This document shows, piece after piece, positions 1 through 6,735 of a stretch of 6,884 nucleotides of DNA. The stretch covers positions 1 through 6,884 of the forward strand of contig VGPE01000153.1 of the NCBI GenBank assembly GCA_016875645.1. Direction: 5' to 3'. This stretch comes from Chloroflexota bacterium. GTDB taxonomy: Bacteria > Chloroflexota > Limnocylindria > Limnocylindrales > CSP1-4. Position 1 is the stretch's first letter; each line of letters opens with the position of its first letter. The position numbers and the translations under genes are program-made. The notes beneath the pieces were generated by a model, which did not search any database, was not told the DNA's origin, and worked only from the letters and a program-made list of their open reading frames with translations.

Positions 1-78
1 GCGAGGCGCCCGCGGCCACGGATCTGCGAGGGGCGGGGGTCGCGAGGCGGCCGGGAGTGGCGGCGCGAACCCGGGGGT

Positions 79-95
79 CGCGGGGTCTCCCCGCG
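79..95 (-). terminator. Hairpin after the second oxidoreductase gene, candidate terminator
   Basis: A perfect 7-bp GC stem with a 3-nt loop (on the minus strand CGCGGGG-AGA-CCCCGCG) begins 14 nt past the stop codon at 110. There is no U-tract after it, so it would be a U-less terminator or a 3'-end stabilising hairpin. The region to the window edge shows no gene. It contains two copies of GGGGGTCGCG (35-44 and 73-82) and two of GCGAGGCG (1-8 and 42-49), which look like low-complexity GC sequence. Confidence 0.4.
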
Positions 96-109
96 GCCGT
101 CGTGCCCCG

Positions 110-1147
110 TCAGCCCGCCGTCGGCCGGCGCTCCAGCGGGATCGCCACGGCCTCGTTGGTGCGTGCCGAGCGGATGGCCGCCTCGACCATCTCGATCGCC
201 GCGAGGCCGTCCTCGCCGGTGATGTCGAGGGGCTCACCGCGCTCGAGGGCGCGCGCGAACTGGTCCACCTGGCGCGTGGTCATGGCGAGGCGCCGGTCCG
301 CCATGGGGTCCACCAGCCAGTTCCAGGCCGGCAGTTCCATGACCTGCTCCCACGAGTCACCCTTGCCGACGCGCAGGTGGTCGCGGTCGAAGTCGAGCAT
401 GCCGTTCTCACCCACCGCGAGCCACTGCATGTAGCTGCCGAGGCCGGGCGAGGGAATCTCGTAGCTCATCCAGAACTGGGCCATCGCGCCCGAGCCGAGG
501 CGGTAGCTGACCATGGCCGACGGGTCCAGGGCGGGGATCTGGCCGAAGTTGTCGAACATGCCGAAGGCCAGGGTGGCATCCGAGTCGGTGAACCAGCGCA
601 GGGTGTCGCAGCCGTGGGGGCCCCAGTCGAGATACGCGCCGCCCTCCTTCGGATCGACGAACCAGCCGTCGGCCGGCACGTCCCAGCCAACCGTGGGGCT
701 CGTGACGCGGAAGAAGCGGATGGGGCCGATGGTGCCGTCGTCGATGAGCTGCTTGGCGCGGATGCTGATGTCGTTGTAGCGGCTCTGGCTGGCGACGGCG
801 CACAGGAGGCCGGCCTGCTTGGTGGCTGCGATGATCCGGTCGCACTCCTCGATGTTGAGCGCCATCGGCTTCTCGAGGTAGACGTGCTTGCCGGCGGCCA
901 CGGCCTGGAGCGCCAGCGGCAGGTGGCTGGTGTGCGGCGTGGCGATGACGACGACGTCGACGTCCTTGCGGGCAAGGAGCGCATCGACGGTCGGCTCTGC
1001 GGGGACGTTGAACTCCGCGCCGAGCTGGTCTGCGCGGCGGCCACCGGCGACGGCGACGAGCCGGGCGTGCTTCGCCTGGCGCGTGATGCCGGCCGAATAA
1101 GTGCGGCCCATCATCCCGGTCCCGATGATCCCGACGCCGACGGTCAT
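110..1147 (-). CDS. Gfo/Idh/MocA-family NAD(P)-dependent oxidoreductase (second copy)
   Basis: A 345-residue cytoplasmic dehydrogenase of the Gfo/Idh/MocA family, whose members oxidise or reduce a hydroxyl on sugars, inositols and related polyols using NAD(P). Seen in the sequence: an N-terminal Rossmann nucleotide-binding motif GTGMMG (residues 9-14), the family EKP motif (92-94, with the lysine that is usually catalytic at 93), and the substrate-domain motif DWGPHGCD (174-181, with His178 and Asp181 in the usual catalytic positions). Length is normal for the family. The ATG is supported by a Shine-Dalgarno AAGGAGA at 1154-1160, at good spacing. There is no signal peptide. It lies 345 bp downstream of the five-gene operon, on the same strand and with its own possible promoter, so it may be a separate unit of the same regulon. 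It is clearly paralogous to the oxidoreductase at 5607-6707: both share the AGGRRA, GKHVY-EKPMA and DWG-H--D segments. The substrate cannot be read from sequence; some relatives are NAD-dependent glycosidases (GH109 type). Confidence 0.93.
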   Translation of the reverse strand: MTVGVGIIGTGMMGRTYSAGITRQAKHARLVAVAGGRRADQLGAEFNVPAEPTVDALLARKDVDVVVIATPHTSHLPLALQAVAAGKHVYLEKPMALNIEECDRIIAATKQAGLLCAVASQSRYNDISIRAKQLIDDGTIGPIRFFRVTSPTVGWDVPADGWFVDPKEGGAYLDWGPHGCDTLRWFTDSDATLAFGMFDNFGQIPALDPSAMVSYRLGSGAMAQFWMSYEIPSPGLGSYMQWLAVGENGMLDFDRDHLRVGKGDSWEQVMELPAWNWLVDPMADRRLAMTTRQVDQFARALERGEPLDITGEDGLAAIEMVEAAIRSARTNEAVAIPLERRPTAG

Positions 1148-1178
1148 CGCCTGTCTCCTTCTGTGGTGGACCGGCCAG

Positions 1179-1184
1179 AGTCTA
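1179..1184 (-). promoter_or_regulatory. Possible -10 element (TAGACT) of the second oxidoreductase gene
   Basis: On the minus strand TAGACT lies 31 nt upstream of the ATG at 1147, almost the same arrangement as before the operon (28 nt). No clear -35 box is seen upstream. If real, this gene is transcribed independently of the operon, which fits the 345-bp gap between them. Confidence 0.33.
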
Positions 1185-1242
1185 CGGACGGCGCGGGAGT
1201 TGATTGGGCCCTCCGGCGACGTTCGGGGGTGATGCGAGCTGA

Positions 1243-1447
1243 GGTTTCCTGGCAGTCAATGTTTCTGTCGGCGAAGACGGCGGCTGTGTCTGCCAGGAAT
1301 GGATTCGAGCATGCCGGCGGCCGGCGATGCCTGGCAGGAATGGATCTAGGGCGCGCGGGCGCTCCGAGGGCCCGGACAGGCGCGAATCGTTGCCCCTCAG
1401 GCAGCGATGACGCAGGTGTCGACGGAATCAGTGACTGGCAGGAAACC
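1243..1447. repeat. Imperfect inverted repeat enclosing a cluster of CTGSCAGGAA repeats
   Basis: This fills most of the 345-bp gene-free gap 1148-1492. The outer arms, 1243-1270 and 1420-1447, are inverted copies matching at 24 of 28 positions (shared core GGTTTCCTG-CAGTCA). Two direct copies lie between them: CTGCCAGGAATGGAT (1290-1304) and CTGGCAGGAATGGAT (1331-1345), 14 of 15 identical. The ten-base core CTGSCAGGAA thus occurs four times: minus strand at 1246-1255, and plus strand at 1290-1299, 1331-1340 and 1435-1444. A GC hairpin (1309-1330) sits between the middle copies. An open frame of 111 codons crosses the gap on the minus strand but shows no protein-like features. The arrangement resembles a REP/BIME-like or miniature mobile element; which of these it is remains open. 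Confidence 0.6.
1309..1330. repeat. GC-rich hairpin between two direct repeats
   Basis: The segment reads GCATGCCGGC, then a short loop, then GCCGGC-G-ATGC: about nine base pairs with one bulged G (1326). It is centred between the direct repeat copies at 1290 and 1331, so stem and flanking repeats form one symmetrical unit. It could act in the transcript as a terminator or processing site after the operon (no U-tract is seen), or simply be part of the repeat element. Confidence 0.45.
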
Positions 1448-1492
1448 CGGGGCAGGATCAGGGCCGGAGCCGGGTGCATCGCGCACGACGCC

Positions 1493-1822
1493 TCAGGCCG
1501 GCGGCGTCACCGGGCTCGCCACCACCATCTTCGCGGGCTCCACGAGCCATTCGGCCAGGCCCGCCCCGACGCGCTTGAGGTACGGCGCGGCTCGGTGGAT
1601 CGCCCGCGCCTCCGCGTCGCGGTAGACCTCGTAGAGCATGAACCGGTTCGGGTTCTCGCTGTCCACCGTGACGTCGAAGCGCAGGCAGCCGGCTTCAGTG
1701 TCCAGGGCGCCGTTCGCGTCCTCCCACAGCGCGTCGAGGAACTCCTCGCGGTGCTCCGGCTTGACGACCAGTTCCAGGACGAGGACGACCGCGCCCGGCG
1801 GCAGCGGATCGACGGGGCGCAT
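1493..1822 (-). CDS. ABM-fold small monooxygenase-like protein
   Basis: A 109-residue protein of the antibiotic biosynthesis monooxygenase (ABM, dimeric alpha/beta-barrel) superfamily, which includes YgiN-type quinol monooxygenases and LsrG. Seen: a first strand VVLVLELVVKPEHREEF (residues 12-28), the hallmark segment EAGCLRFDV (43-51), then NPNRFMLYEVYRD (58-70) and a helix with His77. The usual pattern H-x-x-T-x-H is altered here to H77-R-A-A-P-Y, so the second histidine is replaced by Tyr81. The start is the ATG at 1822, where TGATG overlaps the stop of the ThDP enzyme gene by one base; an upstream in-frame ATG at 1993 would add 57 Arg-rich residues that are only an antisense-like reading of the neighbour. 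It is the last gene of the operon and translationally coupled to the gene before it. Its role is unknown: such proteins may oxidise, isomerise or bind a small reactive product of the pathway. It has no signal peptide. Confidence 0.88.
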   Translation of the reverse strand: MRPVDPLPPGAVVLVLELVVKPEHREEFLDALWEDANGALDTEAGCLRFDVTVDSENPNRFMLYEVYRDAEARAIHRAAPYLKRVGAGLAEWLVEPAKMVVASPVTPPA

Positions 1823-3459
1823 CAGCGGGGCCAGGGGTACTTGATCTCGGCGGCGATCTCGACGAAGGCGGGACCCGGCTCCGACGAGAGCTCGAGCACG
1901 GCGCGGGCCGCGTCCTCCCAGCGGTCGACGCGCCGCGCCCGCGCCCCGAACGAGCGCACGAACGGCACGAAGTCCGGGTTCGTCAGGTCGCACTCGTAGG
2001 TGCGGCCGTGGACGACGCGCTGGTAGTTCGCAATGGAGCTGAACGAGTTGTCGTTGTGGATCACGACCGTGACGTTGAGCCCGTAGCGCACCGCCGTCGC
2101 GAGCTCCATGGCGGTGAAGCCGAAGCCGCCGTCACCCATGAACGCGATCACTCGCCGGTCCGGGGCCGCGACCGCCGCGCCGTTGCCGATGGGAAGCGCG
2201 AAGCCGAGGGCCGCCGAGCCCCACGGCCAGATGTTGCCCTCCGGCACGTAGGTGGGCCAGAAGTAGCCGCTCCAGGAGTTGAACGTTGCCGCGTCGTGGG
2301 TCGTGATCACGTCGCGGGGCATCCCCGCGCGCAGGTCCCGCATGAACCCGTAGAGCGGACCACGGTCCGGGGCCAGGGACCTGACGACCGCGTCGGGCAC
2401 GTCGGTCGCCGCGACCGAGCCCCAGCCGGCCTCGACGGCCGCGGGAGTCCGCGACGTTACGGCGTCCGCGAGCGCAGCCAGCCCGGACTTCGCGTCCGAG
2501 ACCAGGCCCGCCTTCGCGGGGAAGATCCGGTTGATCACCGTCGCGTCCACGTCGAGGTGGACGAGGTTCGGGATGGGCAGCCGCCAGCGGTTGCTGGTCT
2601 GGGCGTCCAGGCGGCTCCCGGCGACCAGGACGAGGTCGGCAGTGGTGAGGAGGTCGAGCACGGCCGGGTGCCCGGTGATCAGGTAACCGGCGTAGAGCGG
2701 ATGGTCGGCCGCGATGGCACCGCCGGCGGACAGCGTGACGAGGACGGGCGCCTGGAGTCGTTCGGCCAGCCGGGTCAGCTCGGTGTTGGCCCAGGCCCGG
2801 ATCACGCCGGTGCCGGCGATGATCAGCGGGCGCTTCGCCTCGGATAGGAGCCGGGCAACCTTCTCCACCTCGGCGGGATCAGGCCCGGGGCGCGGCGGAG
2901 CGACGGGCGTCGTGTCGGGTGGGCCGCTCAGCGGCGCGACCAGCAGGTCGGTCGGCAGCTCCACGTACGCCGGCCGCGTGCGATCCGCGAGCATGGACCG
3001 GATCGCAGCGCTCACGGTCGCCGGCAGCGCATCGGCCGTCCGCGGCCGGCCCTGGAACTTGGTGACCTGCTGGAACACCTCGGCCTGGTCGAGGTGTTCG
3101 TGGAGGATGCCCCAGTCCCGGCCGATGTAGTCCGAGTCGATCTGGCCGGCCAGCAGCAGCACGGGCGACGAGTCGAGGTATGCCTCGGACATGGCAGTCA
3201 ACGCGTTGAAGGCGCCGGGGCCGGTCGTCGTGATGGCGAGGCCGGGCTTGTTGGCGACGCGGGCGAAACCATCGGCGGCGAAGCCCGCGCCCTGTTCGTG
3301 GCGGACGATGAAGTGGCGGAATCGCGACTCCTGGCCCAGGGCGTCGTACAGGCCCAGGTTGTGAATGCCGGGGATGCCGAAGCCGACCGTGAGATCGTTG
3401 GCCACGAGGACCTGCGTGATCCCCTCACCGGCCGTGAGCGTCTTGACCTCGGTGACCAT
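1822..3459 (-). CDS. Thiamine-diphosphate-dependent enzyme, acetolactate synthase / AruI-like
   Basis: A 545-residue ThDP enzyme with the three-domain order of the acetolactate synthase/decarboxylase family: PYR domain (about 1-170), central Rossmann-like domain (about 195-335) and PP domain (about 370-540). Seen: GFGIPGIHNLGLYDAL (26-41) and HEQGAGFAADGFAR (54-67), with Glu55 as the expected cofactor-activating glutamate; and the ThDP/Mg motif GDGGFGF (442-448), followed at the expected distance by HNDNS (468-472). The GIPG-H-----L opening resembles the 2-oxo acid decarboxylase AruI (5-guanidino-2-oxopentanoate) as much as true acetolactate synthase, and no small regulatory subunit is encoded nearby. 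It is shorter than IolD-type cyclohexanedione hydrolases. The likely chemistry is decarboxylation of a 2-keto acid, or carboligation from it. The ATG at 3459 has a Shine-Dalgarno AAGGAGC at 3467-3473. It follows the aldolase gene after 24 nt and overlaps the ABM gene start by one base. Family confidence is high; the substrate is unknown. Confidence 0.93.
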   Translation of the reverse strand: MVTEVKTLTAGEGITQVLVANDLTVGFGIPGIHNLGLYDALGQESRFRHFIVRHEQGAGFAADGFARVANKPGLAITTTGPGAFNALTAMSEAYLDSSPVLLLAGQIDSDYIGRDWGILHEHLDQAEVFQQVTKFQGRPRTADALPATVSAAIRSMLADRTRPAYVELPTDLLVAPLSGPPDTTPVAPPRPGPDPAEVEKVARLLSEAKRPLIIAGTGVIRAWANTELTRLAERLQAPVLVTLSAGGAIAADHPLYAGYLITGHPAVLDLLTTADLVLVAGSRLDAQTSNRWRLPIPNLVHLDVDATVINRIFPAKAGLVSDAKSGLAALADAVTSRTPAAVEAGWGSVAATDVPDAVVRSLAPDRGPLYGFMRDLRAGMPRDVITTHDAATFNSWSGYFWPTYVPEGNIWPWGSAALGFALPIGNGAAVAAPDRRVIAFMGDGGFGFTAMELATAVRYGLNVTVVIHNDNSFSSIANYQRVVHGRTYECDLTNPDFVPFVRSFGARARRVDRWEDAARAVLELSSEPGPAFVEIAAEIKYPWPR

Positions 3460-3483
3460 CGGAAGCGCTCCTTCGTGTCGGCG

Positions 3484-4455
3484 TCAGGCGGTGGGGTTGA
3501 CGGCGGTGGAGGCCGGGCGCATCGGCTCCGGCAGCCAGTCAGGGTAGCGGGTCTCCATCACCCGGCGACAGGCGTCGGAGTCGGCCTCGGTGAAGCCCTG
3601 GTACGGCGAGAGCAGTCGGAGCGGGAACTCGGGCAGCAGGCCCAGGCGGCACAGCATCTTGTCGTACGCGCCGTCCATGTGGGGGGCCCCGCCCGGGGGT
3701 GAAGCCGGCGCGGCCCAGAGCTCGAGGCCGAGGTCGTGGAAGCCCTTGAGCAGCTCGACCAGGCGCGGGACGTCCTTCGTCCGGCCGGCCTCGAACAGCT
3801 CGCGGCAGCGGTGCGGCGCCATCTGGGCATACGACGCGAGGAGGGAGCACTCGCCGTAGAGAGCGCCGTACGGGAAGTTGTTCACGTCCATGAAGTGCTG
3901 CAGCTCGCCGGCGTTGGTCACGAGATCGGCTGCCATCGGCAGCTCGCCGCTGGTCGTCTTGGTCGCGACCAGGTTCGGGAAGCGGTCGATCAGCGGCCGG
4001 TACTCGGTGGCGCCCAGGATCCGCTTGGTCCGGCCCAGGTTGTAGTGGAGGAATTGCGAGTCCGGGAAGTCGCCCGTGATGTCGCCGAAGAACCGGAGCA
4101 GTTCCTCGTCGTTGAGCGGGCCCCACGATGGCAGCGAGACCTGGAACGTCCGGAACCCCGCCTCGTGGGCGATCCGCAGCCGCTCGACCAGGACCGGCGT
4201 GGAGAGCCCGATCGCGCCGACCATCGGGCGGATCCCGGGGCGCAGCGCCTCCTCGGCGAAGGTCCGGACGACCTCGCGAAACCGGCGGGTGTCCACGGCG
4301 TAGCCCTCGCCACCCGTCCCGAACACATAGACGTCCGTGAACCCGAGGGCGAGCGTTCGCCGGACCTCCTCGCGGAAGAGATCCTCCATCAACTCCTCGT
4401 GGTCGTCCCACGGGATCGGGCACGAGACCAGGATGGTCTGCGGGTAGCGGGCCAT
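3484..4455 (-). CDS. DapA/NanA-family (dihydrodipicolinate synthase-like) aldolase
   Basis: A 323-residue class I aldolase/lyase of the DHDPS/N-acetylneuraminate lyase family, a (beta/alpha)8 barrel that forms a Schiff base with pyruvate or another 2-keto acid. Seen: GTGGEGY (46-52), matching the GTTGE carboxylate-binding loop; the catalytic tyrosine in HYNLGRTKR (Tyr138); and the Schiff-base lysine in VATKTTSGE (Lys166). The KTTSGE context is closer to the KQTSGD of sialate lyases than to the KDSSGD of many DapA enzymes. The usual Pro in YNxPxRT is replaced (YNLGRT). It is slightly longer than the roughly 290-300 residues typical of DapA, with a C-terminal extension after about residue 290. 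The ATG at 4455 lies 4 nt after the stop of the Asp-box gene; a GGAGG at 4467-4471 inside that gene can serve as ribosome binding site. Biosynthetic DapA is unlikely given its neighbours, so a catabolic 2-keto-3-deoxy acid or nonulosonate aldolase is the better guess. Confidence 0.92.
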   Translation of the reverse strand: MARYPQTILVSCPIPWDDHEELMEDLFREEVRRTLALGFTDVYVFGTGGEGYAVDTRRFREVVRTFAEEALRPGIRPMVGAIGLSTPVLVERLRIAHEAGFRTFQVSLPSWGPLNDEELLRFFGDITGDFPDSQFLHYNLGRTKRILGATEYRPLIDRFPNLVATKTTSGELPMAADLVTNAGELQHFMDVNNFPYGALYGECSLLASYAQMAPHRCRELFEAGRTKDVPRLVELLKGFHDLGLELWAAPASPPGGAPHMDGAYDKMLCRLGLLPEFPLRLLSPYQGFTEADSDACRRVMETRYPDWLPEPMRPASTAVNPTA

Positions 4456-4459
4456 CGCG

Positions 4460-5610
4460 TCAGCGGCCTCCGACGCCGTGGACGCCGGCGCCCGCCAGGC
4501 GGACCCAGCGGATGCCCGTCCCGGACGGCTGATCGCACCAGAGAGTGACGAGAACGTCGCCGTCCGGCAGAAGCGTCACGGACGGCTCGCCGAATGCGAA
4601 GTCCGTCCAGGCATCGTGCCCGGCATCGCCCCCGGCGGCCCCGTGGGTCGCCCGGTCGGCCAGCCAGGCCGGTCCGATCCGCTCGACGCCGAAATCGGCC
4701 GCCGTGGGCCGCGCGACCGCCAGCCACACCCCGGGGTCGGGTTGCGCTCGCTGGTTGTAGCCCAGGAGCACCCGGCCGTCGGGCAGCGGGGCGAGCGTGG
4801 TCGCCTGGCCCTCGATCCCGGTCGACCGGGTGGTCGTCCAGGTGCTCCCCCGTCGTCGCTGAGCGCGTACGGGATCGGCGTGTCGACGCCGGTTCGCAGG
4901 CTCATCGACCAGCTCGTGCCAACCAGCCGACCATCCGCCAGCTCCACCACCCACGCCTCGGCGCCTCCGGCGTCCGGGTCGGCGAACCGGAGCATCGACG
5001 TGTGGCTCCAGGAGCGGCCGTCGTCATCGCTCTTCACCAGCATGATCTGGTTCCGGTCGACCACGACGGAGGTGTCGAAGCTGTTGTACGGCGCATAACA
5101 GGCGACGAGTCGCCCGACCAGCGCGCGGTAGCCGCGCAGCTCGGTCATCGGCCCCGGGGCCTCGGCGGCGCCCGGGATCGGCATCGGGATCACCGATGGC
5201 ATGGGCCACGTGCGGCCGCCGTCGCGCGACCGCGCCCAGACAAGGTCGTTCTGCTTGAGCGCCTGCCGTTCGCCGTCCCACCACGTGTCGTCCCCATCGT
5301 CGACAGGCGTGGACGTGCCGTAGAGCAGCAGGTCGTCGCCGGCAGTCCGGCTCAGCGCGAGCGACATCGACGCCGACCCGACCAGCGACGGCCAGACGGG
5401 ACCCTTGGACGTCCACGTCCGCCCGCCATCGGTCGAACGCGACTGGTGTACGGCATAGTCGGGCTTGCCGGCCCCGGATCGCAGGACGTACGTACAGACG
5501 AGATCGCCCCCATCGGTGACCACCACCCGCGAGCAGGCACCCAGCACGCCGCTGACGACGAACCCCTCGTCGAGGATCACGTACGGCCGGTGGACGGGCG
5601 GCGCGCTCAC
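4460..5610 (-). CDS. Asp-box (BNR/sialidase-fold) beta-propeller protein, frameshifted
   Basis: A sialidase-superfamily six-bladed propeller protein, probably a glycoside hydrolase or glycan-binding enzyme. Reading starts at GTG 5610, which overlaps the upstream stop as GTGA and gives MSAPPVHRPY. The frame is intact for 255 codons, then is lost at a run of five G (plus-strand C5, 4847-4851) and continues in another frame to the TGA at 4462-4460. Restoring one G gives 383 residues. Four Asp boxes (SxDxGxTW) are seen: STDGGRTW (59-66), SRDGGRTW (128-135), SDDDGRSW (194-201) and the repaired SDDGGSTW (251-258), which spans the break. Other propeller-like segments are SRVVVTDGGDLV (27-38) and GEPSVTLLPDGDVLVTLW (in the second frame, near the C-terminus). 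There is no signal peptide or membrane segment, so it acts in the cytoplasm unless exported otherwise. Unrepaired, translation would end at 4576 after a nonsense Pro/Arg-rich tail, losing the last blades. I could not securely assign the sialidase Arg triad or nucleophile, so sialidase activity is not claimed. Confidence 0.85.
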
Positions 5611-6707
5611 GCGCCAGTGCGCTCGCCGAATGCGTTCTGGGCGCCCGTGAGCGGCAACCGCACGGATTCGCCGGTGGCGGCCGAGATGTCCGCCGCGATC
5701 GCCATCGCAACAGCCTGGCGGCCGTCCCAGCCCGTGACCGCCGGCTCGCGGTCGTCGAGGATCGCCCGGGCGAAGTCCTGGACCTGGGTCGAGAAGCCGA
5801 TCAGCCGGTTCGGGTCCAGGTAGTCCTTCAGGAAGTCGAACGCCGGCTGCTCCTTGTAGGGCCGCCACTCGCCGCCCGTGGTGTACGAGACCTTGCCGTA
5901 CTGGTCGCAGTCGATCATGCCCTTGCTGCCGATGATGAACGTCACGTCGGCCGGGTTGATGCCGGGCGCCGGCAGCTCGTAGGTCATGAACACCGACGCC
6001 AGAACACCGTTTGCCATCTCGTAGCTGACCGTCGCGGTCAGATCCGGCGGCGGCGGCGTCCCGAACGTGTGGTAGCGCGCGAAGGCCAGCACGCATTCGC
6101 TGCCGCTGTACCAGCGGATGATGTCGTTGGCATGGGCGCCCCAGTCGAGGTACTGCGATCCCTCGGCCGGGTCCTGCGCCCAGAGCTTGGCGGGGATGAT
6201 GATCCGGCCATTTTCGCCCACCACGTCCTTGAGGAAGAACTCGGTCCAGGAGCCGCGGGCCTGGATCATCCGGACGTCCCCGATCACGCCGTCGTCGATG
6301 AGCTCCTTGGCCGCTTTGGGCGCGATCCGGAAGCGCAGGACCTTGTTCACGGTCAGCTTCACGCCGGCCGCGCGGCAGGCCTCGATCATCGCGTCGCACT
6401 CGTTGACCGAGATCGCCATCGGCTTCTCGGTGTAGACGTGCTTGCCGGCCGCTGCGGCCATGAGCGTCTGCGGCAGGTGGGCCGTGTGCGGCGAGCCCAG
6501 GATCACCGCGTCGATGTCGTCCCGGGCGATCAGTGCCTCCACGGAGGGCTCGGCCTGCGCGCCGAACTCAGCCGCGAGGGCGGGCGCGCGCCGGCCGCCG
6601 GCGATTGCCACCAGCTCACCGTCGGGCACCTGGCCGATGTGCAACCCGGCCGCGTAGCCGCGATTGATGTAGCCGGAGCCGATCAGCCCGAAGCGGATCT
6701 TTGCCAT
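5607..6707 (-). CDS. Gfo/Idh/MocA-family NAD(P)-dependent oxidoreductase (first gene of operon)
   Basis: A 366-residue cytoplasmic dehydrogenase of the Gfo/Idh/MocA family, predicted to oxidise or reduce a sugar, sugar acid or cyclitol with NAD(P). Seen: a Rossmann motif GSGYIN (10-15, the last glycine of GxGxxG replaced by Asn), GKHVYTEKPMA (88-98, with Lys95 the probable catalytic lysine), and DWGAHANDIIRW (188-199, with His192 and Asp195 in the conserved substrate-domain positions). Length and domain order are normal: nucleotide-binding domain to about 125, then the alpha/beta substrate domain. The ATG at 6707 has a strong Shine-Dalgarno GAGGAGG at 6717-6723. Its stop overlaps the GTG start of the Asp-box gene (GTGA), indicating translational coupling. 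A paralogue lies at the other end of the cluster (110-1147). Having two may mean two successive oxidations or an oxidation/reduction pair (inference). A redox glycosidase of GH109 type is an alternative. Confidence 0.94.
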   Translation of the reverse strand: MAKIRFGLIGSGYINRGYAAGLHIGQVPDGELVAIAGGRRAPALAAEFGAQAEPSVEALIARDDIDAVILGSPHTAHLPQTLMAAAAGKHVYTEKPMAISVNECDAMIEACRAAGVKLTVNKVLRFRIAPKAAKELIDDGVIGDVRMIQARGSWTEFFLKDVVGENGRIIIPAKLWAQDPAEGSQYLDWGAHANDIIRWYSGSECVLAFARYHTFGTPPPPDLTATVSYEMANGVLASVFMTYELPAPGINPADVTFIIGSKGMIDCDQYGKVSYTTGGEWRPYKEQPAFDFLKDYLDPNRLIGFSTQVQDFARAILDDREPAVTGWDGRQAVAMAIAADISAATGESVRLPLTGAQNAFGERTGA

Positions 6708-6735
6708 CGGGAATCCCCTCCTCGCAAGGCGGTTC

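Noticed and set aside
1144..1479. Open reading frame of 111 codons on the minus strand across the repeat-filled gap
   Set aside because: It runs through the inverted repeat and hairpin, has a Pro/Arg/Ala-rich composition with no domain pattern, and overlaps the Shine-Dalgarno and start of the next gene. Best explained as a chance frame in GC-rich DNA.
1823..1993. Upstream start (ATG 1993) for the ABM gene, adding 57 residues
   Set aside because: The extra residues are Arg/Gly-rich, lie wholly inside the ThDP gene in another frame and have no ABM similarity. ATG 1822 with the TGATG overlap fits the family length.
377..1999. Long plus-strand open frame of 540 codons
   Set aside because: It lies antisense to the second oxidoreductase, the repeat gap and the ABM gene, and encodes Val/Arg/Ala/Asp-rich sequence without family motifs. 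Long antisense frames are expected at this GC content.
4576..6399. A 607-codon minus-strand open frame taken as one large protein
   Set aside because: Its first part is an out-of-frame reading of the oxidoreductase gene and its tail is the nonsense after the frameshift. Only the middle (from GTG 5610 to about 4847) is the true Asp-box protein.
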